DNA of 64,000 bases from Leptasterias polaris (taxonomy: Eukaryota; Echinodermata; Asteroidea; Forcipulatida; Asteriidae), in assembly GCA_037783415.1 (NCBI GenBank), contig JAZGTN010000170.1, forward strand, positions 2,399,501 to 2,463,500. Reading direction: 5' to 3'. Positions 25,201-33,000 of this stretch are shown here, piece by piece (positions within the stretch are counted from its first letter, which is position 1; each line of letters begins with the position of its first letter). Under the pieces are notes generated by a model. That model worked only from the letters and a program-made list of their open reading frames with translations. It was not told the DNA's origin and made no database searches. Made by a program: the position numbers and the translations under genes.

Positions 25201-28200
25201 GCATCGACGGGTGTCTTATACAGTGAAGTGGTTGGATGCCAAAACAAATTGCAACGGGTAACATGACTGAGTCAGAAAGTCAGTGTCACCATACCTATGT
25301 TTTATTTGGGTTTCAAATGTTCCGAGTATTACAACCCTCCAACATGGCCCGATACTTCACACGGAGACAATGAAGGCATGTTGCCTCCATGCCTCCATTG
25401 CCTTGGTGCCCCATCAAGTGTTCCAATAGAAATTTAGGCTTTCATTCAATCATAGAGGCGCCCATTACCGAGGACAAACTGCCTTGCCCTGACCCCTGAC
25501 AAGAACCACGGAGGAATTAAAGGAAGGAATTCTAGAACGAAGTATCAGGCTTTCTTCAAAGTATCAAAACAAGTGCCAGCGTAAATTTGGTGATTCTGAA
25601 TTCGAAGTGGGTGATTGTATTCGGAAGTTTAGTTTAAATGAACCGTAAGTTAATGTGCTGTTGATTAACTCTAGAATAAAACGTATGTTCTGTTTAGTTA
25701 CTACAAACATGTACAGTGTGAGAAACAAGACATATTCAACATAGCTAGGCTAAACAATAGAGTGTATTACAATAATGGCCAGAATTGCATAACATAAACC
25801 TTTCTTGACAGGCTGGCAGAAGTGCCTCCGTCACCTTAGACAACAACCCCCTTCCGCCTCCGCTCCACCCCCAAGCAAAACAACCCCAAAAAAAAAAAAA
25901 CCTAAGAAACAAACAAGCAAAAACAGACAAAAACACACAATAATACAGCCAAACAACTTACAATTCGTAATCCATAAAACAGGACTCTTTAAATACCAAT
26001 AATCATTCAATGATTCAATAACACAAAGGTAACGTAACTGCAGCAGACCTAAGGTCACCCCCTGTACTACTAAAAAAACTATACCACCAGAACCATGAAT
26101 GAAACCACACGGTGGTTATCATTTTTTATAATTTGGATGATAAATTACCAGGCTGTACTCTTATTAATTCAAAGAACAAGGACTGATCTGTAGGCAGGAA
26201 AAGTGTTACTTTGGTAATTGTTGGTGGTCTCCAGTCATTCAAACAATAGAAGCATTGTTCTTTCCGGAGGTCCAGCGCCATGCAACCGATCAGCGGTGGA
26301 GGGTGTGTCCCTCCTGCCTGTGGGCAATAAACTTGCTCCCAGCAGGCGATATTCTATTTCTAATGGATGAACATGTACATTACTCTTGTACTGTCTCTCA
26401 ACATTGGGGAACTCTCGACTAGCGCTTCTGATTAGATTTTATAGAATGTTTATTTTAAATTCGCCTGACAACTTACAAGCATGTGCCAAAAATGGAAAAA
26501 TTATTATTGTTTAGCGGTGAGCGTGGCAGTGATCAAGTTGTAGACCTAACTCTTCTTCGAAAATTGTTACCTTGCGTTGTCAAACTGTTAGGTCGACTCT
26601 AGTTTTTTGTTTGGAGCAGAAAGATTGGATTAAATCCCACATAAACCTGTCTTAGGTTTCTCCAACAGTAGAACTAAAATAAAGATTTCAACATCGATTA
26701 TGAAAAATTGAAACACATCGATACCAGTGGCGTGATCTCCCATTTCCAAGTTCCCAAAGACATAATTGGGATGGGTGACGCTAATAAATGTATCAAACAT
26801 TCATTTTTGCATTTTGTTCGATCTAAATTGGGGGGGGGGGGGGGGCAAGAGGAGGGGGAAAGCCATCTGCCCCCTCCCCCCGTACGCCACTGATCGACAC
26901 ATATTCAAGAAAACATGAAACGCAACAAGAATGGAGTTTTGGGTCGTTACGATAGCCACTTCTACTTCATGTTTACGCCTTGAGAGCAGGCTAACTGACC
27001 AACCGGTTTACACTGCTTTCGCCATGTATAAAGTAAAAATGTTTACGAATTCTTAGGATATTTTGAAACCCAACACTATCATCACAAAGTCCTGTTGTGA
27101 CTTGTTTGGCGCTAACAAATACAATCAATAAACTAAACACATCGGCAAACAAAACTCGGAATTGTTGGACGCGGTTAAGTTTTGGTTTGTTTTGTTTAAC
27201 CCTCTAATCAGTTCTGAATAACCTGCAATAGACACTTGATATTTGACACACCATGGAATCAGGGTGACTCACAAATTCACCTGTCTTTCGAAACTTGTTT
27301 TGTTGTGGTCGCTAATTAATTAAATAGCCATGTCAATTGACTGACACACCATACATTCTCTTTCTTACAATACATTTTCTTTCTTCCCGATCGTAGAAGG
27401 CGATTCAAACCTTTTTTGAGACAGAGAACACAATGAAGCTGCAAAACACATTCACAAAATTTCAACTATTTTGTAGGTTTTCAGACTCAGTAAAATGGGG
27501 CGCTGTGACTCCTTTTCATCTTTTAAATGAGTACAGCGCCCCGCATTTACTGGGCCTGGAGTAGAATTTATAATATAGTATCAAATTGCGAAAGGACAAT
27601 TATACAAGGTGATATGTGTGACTATGTTTATTTTATTTTACAAAACATCTGACGATTGTAAAGAAGAACACAATGTACAATCGTAAGCACTAATTGTCGT
27701 GCCTCTTTAATTTCAAGTGATGATGTCCAAAATATTTAGAACAAAATTTAATGAAGGAACCCTACTCCTAGAACTATACTATATGAAGTTCGTTTCACAA
27801 TCGATAGCGGAACGAGCCTCCATATATAGTTCTAGGAGTGGAGGAACCCTTGCAATAGCCGGCCCATTTCCGGGCAGGCAATTGTATGCAGTTTATTCGT
27901 GGTTTATTGAAAATTACCATAATTAAACAGTGAAACAAACTCCACATAAACAATAAGTGCATAAGAATGAAAAACGGTTCACCTTTGAGCTTCTTACACC
28001 ATATTATAAAACACATCGTAGGCAGATGTGGAACCTTTCAAACATGGTAGACAGAAATGCACCGACTCGGCATCAGTCAAAAAAAGGTGCGGTTGCACCT
28101 TTCAACATATTTTTTTATTTAAATTATTTAAACGAACAAATAGTGCTGGCTCTACACCATTTCGTGTGGTTAATGGATGGAATTCAAGGTTTCAATTTCT

Positions 28201-28797
28201 TTTATGGTATGGTTTGACTCTGACCCCTGAGGCACCATTCCAACATGTAGGCCCTACGTTTTGATAAAAGTTGACGTACAGTTTAACACATGATTTATGG
28301 ACTACAAATGTAGAGAACAAAAACATCAAAAACACTGCCCTTACACCCATAAACCATGAATGGTTAAAGGGAGTTTATACTTTTGGTAAATGTCAAAGAC
28401 CAGTCCTCACTCGGTGTATCCCAACATATACATGTACATACATGAAACAACAAACCTGTGAAAGTTTAAGCTCAATTGGTCATTGCAATCACCAGAAAAA
28501 AGTGGGGGAAAACCTTAAGTGTTTTCACTGTTTTCGAGTTATTGACTCATGAGATCAAAACTAATTGTTTTACTCATTTCTCAAAAACTATAGCATTTAA
28601 AGCAAAAATATTTCAAAGGGAGTATCCCATCATGACCATCTTTATACCATGTAAGTTATGTGTGAATCTGTGAACATTTATATTTTTACTTTTACCAATG
28701 TTACAAACATCCTACCTGTTGTTTGTGCAGCGGAGAATTGAGAAGGCAGAATGGCACACAAGATTAGTGTCAAAAGTGTCAGTTGAACAAAGTGCAT
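9941..28797 (-). CDS. SEA-EGF single-pass membrane protein (mucin-like), 10 exons
   Basis: This gene was assembled by hand from ten exons that join with matching phases: 28797-28716, 17885-17733, 16167-16058, 15170-15112, 14965-14808, 14634-14469, 13382-13312, 12774-12660, 11432-11287 and 10248-9941. The total is 1368 nt, or 455 residues plus stop. Order in the protein: signal peptide 1-24; Thr/Glu-rich stalk 28-78; SEA domain about 84-190 with G137-S138-I-I-V, the motif at which SEA domains self-cleave; extra cysteines at 197, 202, 209 and 216; EGF domain 220-253 with six cysteines at canonical spacing; transmembrane helix about 270-290; cytoplasmic tail 294-455, Glu/Asp/Pro-rich. Vertebrate proteins with SEA and EGF next to a membrane helix include MUC13 and MUC17, but this stalk is short and has no long Ser/Thr repeats. 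A cell-surface role in adhesion, barrier or shed-ligand function is inference. The weakest joints are the exon 9 acceptor (poor pyrimidine tract) and possible skipped exons in intron 1. Confidence 0.85.
10810..11225 (+). pseudogene. Degenerate LINE reverse transcriptase C-terminus
   Basis: A plus-strand reading gives NTAMERQMLHIPIRDRVV followed by KIKQAKRRWAGHTARRTDNR, then, past stop codons, TGKRRRG*QRRRWTRSIW. The pattern 'ERxMLxIxxRDR ... KWxWAGHxARRTDxRW' is typical of the end of ORF2 in non-LTR retrotransposons of the RTE/Jockey sort. It is truncated at the 5' side and carries stops. It lies antisense inside intron 9 of the SEA-EGF gene. Confidence 0.8.
11287..11432 (-). CDS. SEA-EGF gene, exon 9 (cytoplasmic tail)
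   Basis: It encodes residues 305-353 (KSKLVPVDKNTVALEMLDEP to NGVPPKP), entered in phase 2 and left in phase 1 through a GTATGT donor. The acceptor GTTGAACACCAG has a weak pyrimidine tract, so the 5' edge is the least certain in the gene. The frame agrees with both neighbours. Confidence 0.75.
11433..12659. other. Intron 8 of the SEA-EGF gene, repeat content
   Basis: It holds a family F-like fragment at about 11806-11940. The phrase AATTGCTTGGNAGAATGAGG occurs twice, near 11833 and 12052. No further exon with matching phase was found. Confidence 0.5.
12660..12774 (-). CDS. SEA-EGF gene, exon 8 (transmembrane helix)
   Basis: It encodes residues 267-304. YIGIIAAAGIAVVLLLVMIV is an unbroken hydrophobic helix of about 21 residues, followed by GCGYSRFSSTGKESD with basic residues on the cytoplasmic side. 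The acceptor is TCTTTCAG (phase 1) and the donor GTAAGTGT (phase 2). Confidence 0.9.
13312..13382 (-). CDS. SEA-EGF gene, exon 7 (end of EGF domain)
   Basis: This 71-nt exon gives KCKGENFGDRCDK followed by a Pro/Ser linker. CKGENFGDRC is the usual C5..G..G..C6 end of an EGF module and fits directly onto exon 6. The acceptor is TTTGCCCGCAG and the donor GTAGGTGA. Its phases (2 in, 1 out) repair the frame between the EGF and transmembrane exons, which is strong support that it is real. Confidence 0.88.
13955..14082. repeat. Imperfect palindrome built on CTAG/GGTTGG
   Basis: AGTTGACTAGAG at the left faces CTCTAGTCAGCC at the right, with several CTAG and AGCTAG repeats between. It sits in intron 6 of the SEA-EGF gene and abuts the MITE at 14092. 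No coding content is present. Confidence 0.5.
14092..14393. mobile_element. MITE family C, copy 2
   Basis: It matches 5832-6143 over almost its whole length (GTGCGCCGGTTGGAATGTACGG; TGGCAAAAACTCGGGCTGTG). The left terminus is altered and the right end reads GCAATAGAAATGTCTAT. It is in intron 6 of the SEA-EGF gene. Confidence 0.85.
14469..14634 (-). CDS. SEA-EGF gene, exon 6 (Cys-rich segment and EGF start)
   Basis: It encodes residues 188-242 with eight cysteines. The first four (197, 202, 209, 216) form an extra Cys-rich lead. The last four (220, 227, 233, 242) are C1-C4 of the EGF module completed by exon 7. The acceptor is CCCCCAACGTTAG (phase 1) and the donor GTAAGTGG (phase 2). Confidence 0.88.
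14808..14965 (-). CDS. SEA-EGF gene, exon 5 (SEA cleavage site and second half)
   Basis: It encodes residues 135-187, beginning (R)NGSIIVDVKLEF. G-S-I-I-V fits the SEA autoproteolysis signature G-S-V-V-V, with cleavage expected between Gly137 and Ser138. The Arg codon is split across the intron (CG|A). There are sequons at NGS and NGT. The acceptor is TGATTTCAG and the donor GTGTGTGT. Confidence 0.9.
15112..15170 (-). CDS. SEA-EGF gene, exon 4 (SEA domain)
   Basis: This 59-nt exon encodes residues 116-134, FERMYLDYKTFKSATVTNF, an amphipathic helix and strand of the SEA fold. The acceptor is GTTTCGCAG (phase 0) and the donor GTAAGTCT (phase 2). Confidence 0.88.
15233..15585. mobile_element. 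MITE family B, truncated copy
   Basis: It starts TTAAAGGTATTATACAGGAT and contains TTAGTCTGAAAGC, CATTTCGGTTGTTACGACCA and TTTTCTCCTGACTTTAACAC. The right terminus is missing; a palindromic element begins shortly after. It is in intron 3 of the SEA-EGF gene. Confidence 0.85.
15622..15782. mobile_element. Palindromic MITE (CCGATCCATTAAGCC)
   Basis: The arms CCGATCCATTAAGCC and GGCTTAATGGATCGG, plus the inner pair GACCAATCACAACCGCGAAA and TTTCGCGGCTGTGATTGGTC, are inverted repeats. The element forms a near-complete palindrome of about 160 bp. Confidence 0.85.
16058..16167 (-). CDS. SEA-EGF gene, exon 3 (start of SEA domain)
   Basis: It encodes residues 79-115 (EIPGSAMDIQFSITNMNMSD to LLENG). 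The first beta strand and helix of a SEA fold fit FSITN...AIQLRNLLENG, and there is an NMS sequon. The acceptor is CCTTTTTTCAG (phase 1) and the donor GTAAAGAT (phase 0). Confidence 0.88.
16299..16442. repeat. Degenerate ~22-bp tandem repeat (GGGTCGGGCTCATCC)
   Basis: Six or so units of TTTTCTGGGTCGGGCTCATC, each imperfect, lie in intron 2. The trailing CGGAAACTGTGGTTAAAATG..TTTACTCGGATT resembles text near 61011-61045, so it belongs to a dispersed repeat. Confidence 0.7.
16486..17065. mobile_element. 580-bp MITE with GGATACAGATACGGATACG termini
   Basis: The left end GTTTCACAAGGCTACGGATA.. and the right end ..GTATCCGTACGCTTGCGAAAC are inverted repeats of about 35 bp, themselves built of GATACG/GATACA hexamers. 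The interior shows no protein. It lies in intron 2 of the SEA-EGF gene. Confidence 0.85.
17733..17885 (-). CDS. SEA-EGF gene, exon 2 (Thr/Glu-rich stalk)
   Basis: It encodes residues 28-78, including LTEIVTEIVTEYETEEF and a Pro/Thr/Asn end (STNVPCNEPTSTPKT). The acceptor is CATGTATAG and the donor GTAAAAAC, phase 1 on both sides, so it is a symmetric cassette. It is short compared with the long Ser/Thr repeats of true mucins. It joins in frame with both the signal-peptide exon and the SEA exon. Confidence 0.8.
17950..18135. mobile_element. Family A-like fragment
   Basis: TTTTACTCATTTTCTCACAAAC, TATGTAAGTTATGTGGAAAT and AACATTTATATTTTCAAATC parallel the right half of the element at 28365-28705. 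Only one end is present. Confidence 0.5.
18219..18619. mobile_element. G-tract MITE (family G), copy 1
   Basis: It is flanked by long G and C runs and ends CGTTATGCCACT. The interior (GACGTGAACGTAAAAGCAAA, TTCTCTGCGTGTAAATG) matches the copy at 19466-19674. The family terminus in better copies is CAGTGGCGTA, hAT-like. The mono-G runs are part of the element. Confidence 0.7.
19466..19674. mobile_element. G-tract MITE (family G), copy 2
   Basis: It begins TTTTAGGGGGGCACTTCTGACC and ends GGGGCACGTGCCCCTAGTTACACCACTG. The interior matches copy 1 in GTTAAAACAAATACATTTTCTGCGTGTAATTGG-type text. Non-coding. Confidence 0.75.
19675..21038. other. Intron 1 stretch: 37-bp duplication, otherwise unassigned
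   Basis: A perfect 36-37-bp tandem duplication (TTATTTATGGCAGTATGTTC core) lies at 19766-19839. Phrases CCCAACTATAGTT and GGACCGGTCCCGACATGG near 20225-20260 recur diverged near 20633-20700, suggesting a repeat. The open frames at 20000-20320 and 20635-20973 show no domain. Confidence 0.5.
21039..21270. mobile_element. Palindromic MITE with TGACGTCA and AAGATGGCGG
   Basis: The left arm (CCTATGCATAGACGTCATC.. CTGCCATCTTAGAGG) and right arm (CCTCTAAGATGGCGG.. GACGTCAATGCATAAGG) are about 43 bp long. A second internal GACCTTATGCATATGACGTC suggests one copy inserted in another. It is CpG-rich between the arms. Confidence 0.85.
21272..21429. mobile_element. Palindromic MITE abutting the previous one
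   Basis: The arms TAGATGGATTGCATTACGCG..CCGCCATCTTTGATG and CATCAAAGATGGCGG..CGCGTATTGCAATCCATCTA are about 42 bp, nearly perfect. It follows the preceding element with no more than a couple of bases between them. Confidence 0.88.
21430..22690. other. Intron 1 stretch with GC-richer island, no gene called
   Basis: A GC-rich patch at about 22000-22110 is open on both strands but has no recognisable domain. A CT/TCTC simple repeat lies at 22249-22270. It could be an alternative promoter region, but there is no direct support. Confidence 0.35.
22700..22830 (+). pseudogene. Coding-like relic, unidentified
   Basis: The plus strand reads GRHVYIAKEKHGKM then KTNPEVHDKAMEMFVTTLLT to a TGA at about 22831-22833. 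It has codon-like composition unlike the surrounding intron, and it is preceded by a frame change and stop (..WETFFPWW*). It may be a piece of a processed pseudogene or an old exon. I cannot assign a family. Confidence 0.3.
22835..24440. other. Intron 1 stretch, nothing recognised
   Basis: AT-rich with A-runs near 23280-23310. A CCATGGAGCTAGCTCCATGG palindrome occurs at about 24029-24048. No exon or named repeat was identified. Confidence 0.4.
24441..24832. mobile_element. MITE family B, near-complete copy
   Basis: It begins TAAAGGTATTATACAGGATTGG and closes with TAGAATACCCTTAA. The interior has all family phrases: TTTAGCCTGAAAGCTTATCTG, TTTCGGTTGTTACCACCAAT, TTTTCTCCTGACTCACACAACG and CTGCGACTATTCTGTCAGCTC. 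It is about 390 bp. Confidence 0.9.
24833..26724. other. Intron 1 stretch, nothing firm
   Basis: It contains A-runs (25889-25900) and short open frames at 25745-26058 on both strands that are low complexity (Phe/Gly/Trp-rich). A phrase GGTGTGTCCCTCCTGCCTG near 26300 resembles repeat text near 8000. No gene is supported. Confidence 0.4.
26725..26892. mobile_element. G-tract MITE (family G), copy 3, short
   Basis: The termini CAGTGGCGTGATC and GTACGCCACTG are inverted repeats. The interior ends in G17 followed by CCCCCTCCCCCC. It is 168 bp, the smallest copy in the window. Confidence 0.8.
27487..27553. repeat. Small palindrome CAGTAAAATGGGGCGCTGT
   Basis: CAGTAAAATGGGGCGCTGT faces ACAGCGCCCCGCATTTACTG around a spacer of about 28 nt. 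It is probably a miniature transposon core in intron 1 of the SEA-EGF gene. Confidence 0.75.
27756..27850. repeat. Small inverted repeat ACTCCTAGAACTATA
   Basis: GGAACCCTACTCCTAGAAC..ATATG and CATATATAGTTCTAGGAGT..GGAACCC are inverted copies around a spacer of about 35 nt. Miniature palindromic element. Confidence 0.75.
28365..28705. mobile_element. MITE family A-like copy abutting exon 1
   Basis: TTTTGGTAAATGTCAAAGACCA, ACTCGGTGTATCCCAACATA, AACAAACCTGTGAAAGTTTA and TTTACTCATTTCTCAAAAACTA are family phrases. The right end (TTTTTACTTTTACCAATGTT) stops about 10 bp from the splice donor of exon 1 at 28715. Confidence 0.8.
28716..28797 (-). CDS. SEA-EGF gene, exon 1 (signal peptide)
   Basis: MHFVQLTLLTLILCAILPSQ followed by FSAAQTT is a textbook secretion signal: short n-region, Leu/Ile core, Ala-x-Ala-like exit near SAA. 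The donor is GTAGGATG (phase 1), matching exon 2. Two in-frame ATGs lie upstream in the same open stretch (28863 and 28935). The 28863 ATG has a good context and would add 22 residues before the hydrophobic core. I chose 28797 because it puts the signal at the N-terminus. Confidence 0.8.
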
Positions 28798-29120
28798 AGC
28801 TGTATGCCCAGAGGTGAATTTAGATGGAAAATGGGGAAGGTTGTTGCAGCGGTGTCGGCCAGCCATTGCTGCTTCATGCACGAAACAGTCCGTGAAAAGT
28901 TCAGGAATCTCAGCTTGCGAAAATACTGTAAACACACCTTGAGGTTATGGCCTTTTGACAGTGCTCAGAAACGAAATCTCAAATCGGTAGAGAACTTTCC
29001 ACGTCTTAACTTCCGGTTTTGCGAGTTAATCCAGACTGCGAAAATCACAAGATGTTTACACTACAGGTTGTCCAACACGAATGATTTCAATGTGACTGTG
29101 TGTGTGTGTGGTGTGTGTGT
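28798..29120 (-). promoter_or_regulatory. 5' UTR and likely promoter of the SEA-EGF gene
   Basis: An Ets-type ACCGGAAGT (minus sense) is at about 29009-29017, roughly 210 nt upstream of the chosen ATG. No TATA box was seen. A TG repeat (29094-29129) marks the far side. The start site is not determined. Confidence 0.4.
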
Positions 29121-29129
29121 GTGTTTGTG
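29094..29129. repeat. (TG)n microsatellite
   Basis: Imperfect TG dinucleotide run just upstream of the SEA-EGF gene. Confidence 0.9.
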
Positions 29130-29135
29130 ATAAAC

Positions 29136-29468
29136 TCAACCACCACACGCAAGAAGTGCAATGCGTCTTCCACACCGTACCATGGGGCTCTTCCAATCTA
29201 CTCCCTTCACTCGGGTAACCTTCGTCACCTTTTGCCGGGATGGCTCACCACTGGCAACCGTCTGTAAAGTGCCAGCACGTACTGAAACGAACTCGAGGGG
29301 TTCCCCAACATTCACCGGAAGACAAACCCCAGACCAACAGCTGATTGGATGAAGAAGCAATAAAGTTTGATTGTCTGGAAGATATATATTTCGGTAGCAG
29401 GTTCGATTTGAGCTAGCCGTGCTTGCTGAATGATCTAAGTTTAATTCACCACTCGGCTTGGTAACCAA
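29136..29468 (-). other. Unassigned 110-residue open frame upstream of the SEA-EGF gene
   Basis: An open minus-strand frame with relatively even, coding-like codons (e.g. VNVGEPLEFVSVRAGTLQTV) and higher GC than its surroundings. No domain was recognised and there is no partner exon. It could be a retroelement scrap or an unannotated exon. Confidence 0.25.
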
Positions 29469-29659
29469 CTCTAAAAGTGAGGACAGACGAACCGCTTATA
29501 AACAATCACACGCAGTTTGCCCACACATGCCACGAATGACCCTCAGCAACTTGATGCTCTCGTTAGACTCGAGAAACAGTCTTTGGGCAAATGCACGAAT
29601 GCTAATCCGTTTTGACGTACTGATGTGCTGGGATATAATATATTGAGGGTATAAAACAG

Positions 29660-29698
29660 ACCATAGAGAAAGGACTGTCCTTTCTCTATGAACAGACC
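29660..29698. repeat. Short palindrome ATAGAGAAAGGACTGTCC
   Basis: CATAGAGAAAGGACTGTCCTTTCTCTATG is a near-perfect 29-bp palindrome with essentially no loop (arms CATAGAGAAAGGAC / GTCCTTTCTCTATG). Confidence 0.8.
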
Positions 29699-29699
29699 G

Positions 29700-30820
29700 A
29701 TGACAGTATGGTTTTTGATCTGTTTCAGGGATGACAATATTTCTTTTAAAAAAAACACCGAGTGTGCATGCCCTCATATTTGGTTAATATTATAAACACC
29801 TGCATAATAAAATGGATGCTTTGAATTCAAATGAACCCCATGTTAAAGAAAGTAACACAAGTACCAAACTACATTAGTTTTACTCTTCGCCATTTTACTG
29901 TTTACCTGGCTGTTTTCATTTTGCTGATGATTGAGCTAAACAATTTCACTGCCCACTACTGAAAATTAAAAAAGAACAATGAAGTTTAGTTGTCAGCAAT
30001 TATATTTGAGGCTGAGAAACTTTTTAAATATTTGATATAAAAAAATAATATGTAGCATTAGCTTTGGTTGATATGGACAGCTGTATGGTGCAACCTCTTG
30101 GTTGCCGTCGTTGGTGGCTGCTGGGTGCGCCCTCTATGTCGGCTTCGGATGATTAGCTAGGTCGACCAATGGCTGTTATGGCACCGCTCAACTTTGCCAT
30201 GTAGCTTAACATATGGTCGTATAAATTAGCCCCATACGTGGGAACCACTCAAACAGTGACTGAAGTCTCATGACGTCAGTCCTAACTATACTATTACTAT
30301 TGTGGTGCGAAATATCTATCTAAAAATAACACTTTATTAAAAAAAATCACAAAAAACACACACACTTGCAGAAAAAATACAAAGTATGCAGATCCTATAT
30401 AAAAATACAGTTGCGTGCGATAATGTTAACCTACAAATTATATTTGCCTGGCAACAGTTAACTTTATACAAAAGAATCGGTACATAACCCATAAATAAAT
30501 GTATTAGTTATTTAGCCAGATATCAAATTCTGCCAAGAAGGTGTTTTTAAGCTATTAGATTTAAGTTACATGTTTTGGTCAGCCTATCCCTAGATACGTT
30601 TTCCTATAAAATTGTGATATACCGGTCAATCTTTTCACATAGAGCTTTCAAGGTCAGCATTGGGTTACATTGATGTCATATCTACGCTTCATCAATCTTT
30701 CCCGGTATAGTCATCAAATTAATGTGAAACCAACGGGGCCTGACAGATAGGTTTACTTTGGCTCATTAATGATGAATGAAAGGTATTGCTCAATTTGAAA
30801 CAACCCTTTACCTAAGCCTC
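29700..30820. other. Intergenic, one repeat shared with 31090-31200
   Basis: The phrase TGCGCCCTCTATGTCGGCTTC..GTCGACCAATGGC near 30126-30174 recurs near 31118-31170, marking a dispersed repeat. Otherwise AT-rich sequence with nothing recognised. Confidence 0.45.
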
Positions 30821-31090
30821 AAAAACCTTTCTATACTGCAACATCACAGCTCGAGTTTTTGCCAACCAAGGTTGGAAAACTATGGGAAATATGAGTGCAA
30901 AGCAAAAACTGAAAGCCACAGTTTGGGAAATAGTGTTGAATTTGTTGGAACAAAGCAACCAATCATGGGAGGTATTTTGAAAGTTTGCAGAACATGTTGA
31001 ATTTGATCACAAAATCTGTTAACACGATTGATTGTTTACTCACATTCGGCCATCCATGCCAACCAGCGCAGTTTGGTCATCAACAAAATA
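30821..31090. mobile_element. MITE family C, copy 3 (inverted, partial)
   Basis: Reverse-complement match to 5832-6143: ATCACAGCTCGAGTTTTTGCC near the left, CGGCCATCCATGCCAACCAGC near the right. The interior is partly deleted. Confidence 0.8.
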
Positions 31091-31199
31091 TGGTATGTAC
31101 GGCTTTGCCCTATGGATGATGTGTGCGCCCTCTATGTCAGCTTCAGACGAGGAATTAGTTCGACCAATGGCAAGCACGTACGCCAAAATGCACTGGTAA

Positions 31200-33000
31200 T
31201 GACTTGCGCCTTATTACGGGTGCACCCAGTGACTGTGAATGAGTAAACACAATGAATATTTTGGAGGCCCCCCAAAACTCATGTCTTGATACATGTAAGG
31301 GCCGCTACTCACAGGATGTGTTGAAATTATTATGGCAAAATTTGAAATAATAAATAATATATAGTAAAGTTTACGTCGTTTCACTGCACATTTTTATCTG
31401 TTCAAGAGTTGGCGAATTTTCTAAAATGTTTGAATGGGTATTTGTTTTAATTTTAACATCATTCTGGCATGGGTAATGGACCTCTTCTATCGTAAATGAC
31501 GCCCCAGTGTTCCCGATCCCCGGGTTCCATTTCTATCGACTCTTATCCATTTTCAAACTCACTGTACTTCCTCAGTCGAATGACAGTGTCAAATCATAGA
31601 TTGTTGCCTAATCATAGCTATAACCTAAACCCTCTAAGTTGGAGATTTGCGGTAACCCTGTGTCAAATCTCTTTTGAGATGTGTGGTTCTGAGAAGACCG
31701 GGCGGTTTAGTCGACGTCTCAAAAAGTCATAAAAATGACACTGAAAGGACAATCTCAGCGAGAGAATGCAACAACACGACGCAGGACAACCCCCTAAAGC
31801 GACGAGTGACAGCAAACCAGGTACGGGACAACCAAAAGAAGCAACAGACAACTTCAAAACGACGCGTGGATGCAAATTGAGCGCCGGTATCGCTGGGGAT
31901 TTTCACGGCGGTGTGTTTGTCCTCCAAACGGTAAAAATTAACATGTGCTGGAGGAAGATGAGTCAAAAGAGGGCGCTATCAGACAACATTTCTACACAAC
32001 ACCGGACACCCCCCCCCCCCCCCCCCCCCCAAAAGCGACGCTTCGAACCAGGACTTGTACCATTATTCTACGAGACAAAGTAATTGTATTCATTATAGTA
32101 GTAAATTTAGACTGGACGTTGCTTCAGCTAATTGTAGTAACGTTTTGCCTCGAATTGTTAATGGTTTTCCTGATCAACTTAGACTTCTTCTGGTTAATTC
32201 ATCCAAAAAGCTCTAGGAATTCTATTTAGATAAATACAATGATTGTTCTTGTTCAAATCTCAACTGCTACTCATTCCTACATTCAGGAAGACATTAATTA
32301 CTTTATTTAATTTTTCAATTTTTTAAACATGTTTATAATGTGCTCACTTTAGTTTCGAACTTACTATGTACCCTACCCTATGTACCCTACCCTATGTACC
32401 CCATTCATACATAATTTCATATATTTTGTATTGATCATTAATAATCATTATTTACCTGTATGTATGAAAGTATGAATGGAAAACAAACAAACAAACATAC
32501 AAACAAACCATTACAGACCAAAATATTCGAATACGGGCAAGACAGCCTATGCGATGGCAGTTTGATTGAAGTGGGCGTGGCTTAGAGTGGAATGACGTCA
32601 GGATTATTTATTAATAAAAATAGAATTGTAATAATGTATCCGTGTCTATCGGGAGGGGGGTGCCTTATGTTCCGCTTGATCAGTGAAGCGAACAAAAATA
32701 CAACTTGAACACAACAGATGCGCTCGCATCACCCATTCCCCGAGGCCCTATTTATTTGACCTTGTTCCCAATTGGACAAAAAATGTAAACAAAATAATAA
32801 CGACTCAATCATTATAATAGAAGAAAAAAAACCAGAGCGAACTTCCGTGGTAGTTGGTCTACGTGACTGTCCGCACGCTGCCCTTTGCCCTGTGGTTTGT
32901 GGTTTATAATTAACACGTGAAAGATCCCCCCTAGTATCCGCACGTCACTCTGCGTAGTTTGTTTACCATTTAGACGAGAAGCCGGCCGGCGAAATTACTA
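31200..33000. other. Intergenic, no gene seen
   Basis: It holds a C22-type run at about 32010-32030, a CCCTACCCTATGTA tandem at 32371-32400 and CAAACAAA simple repeats near 32490. Open frames at 31663-32083 overlap on opposite strands and have no domain support. Confidence 0.4.
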
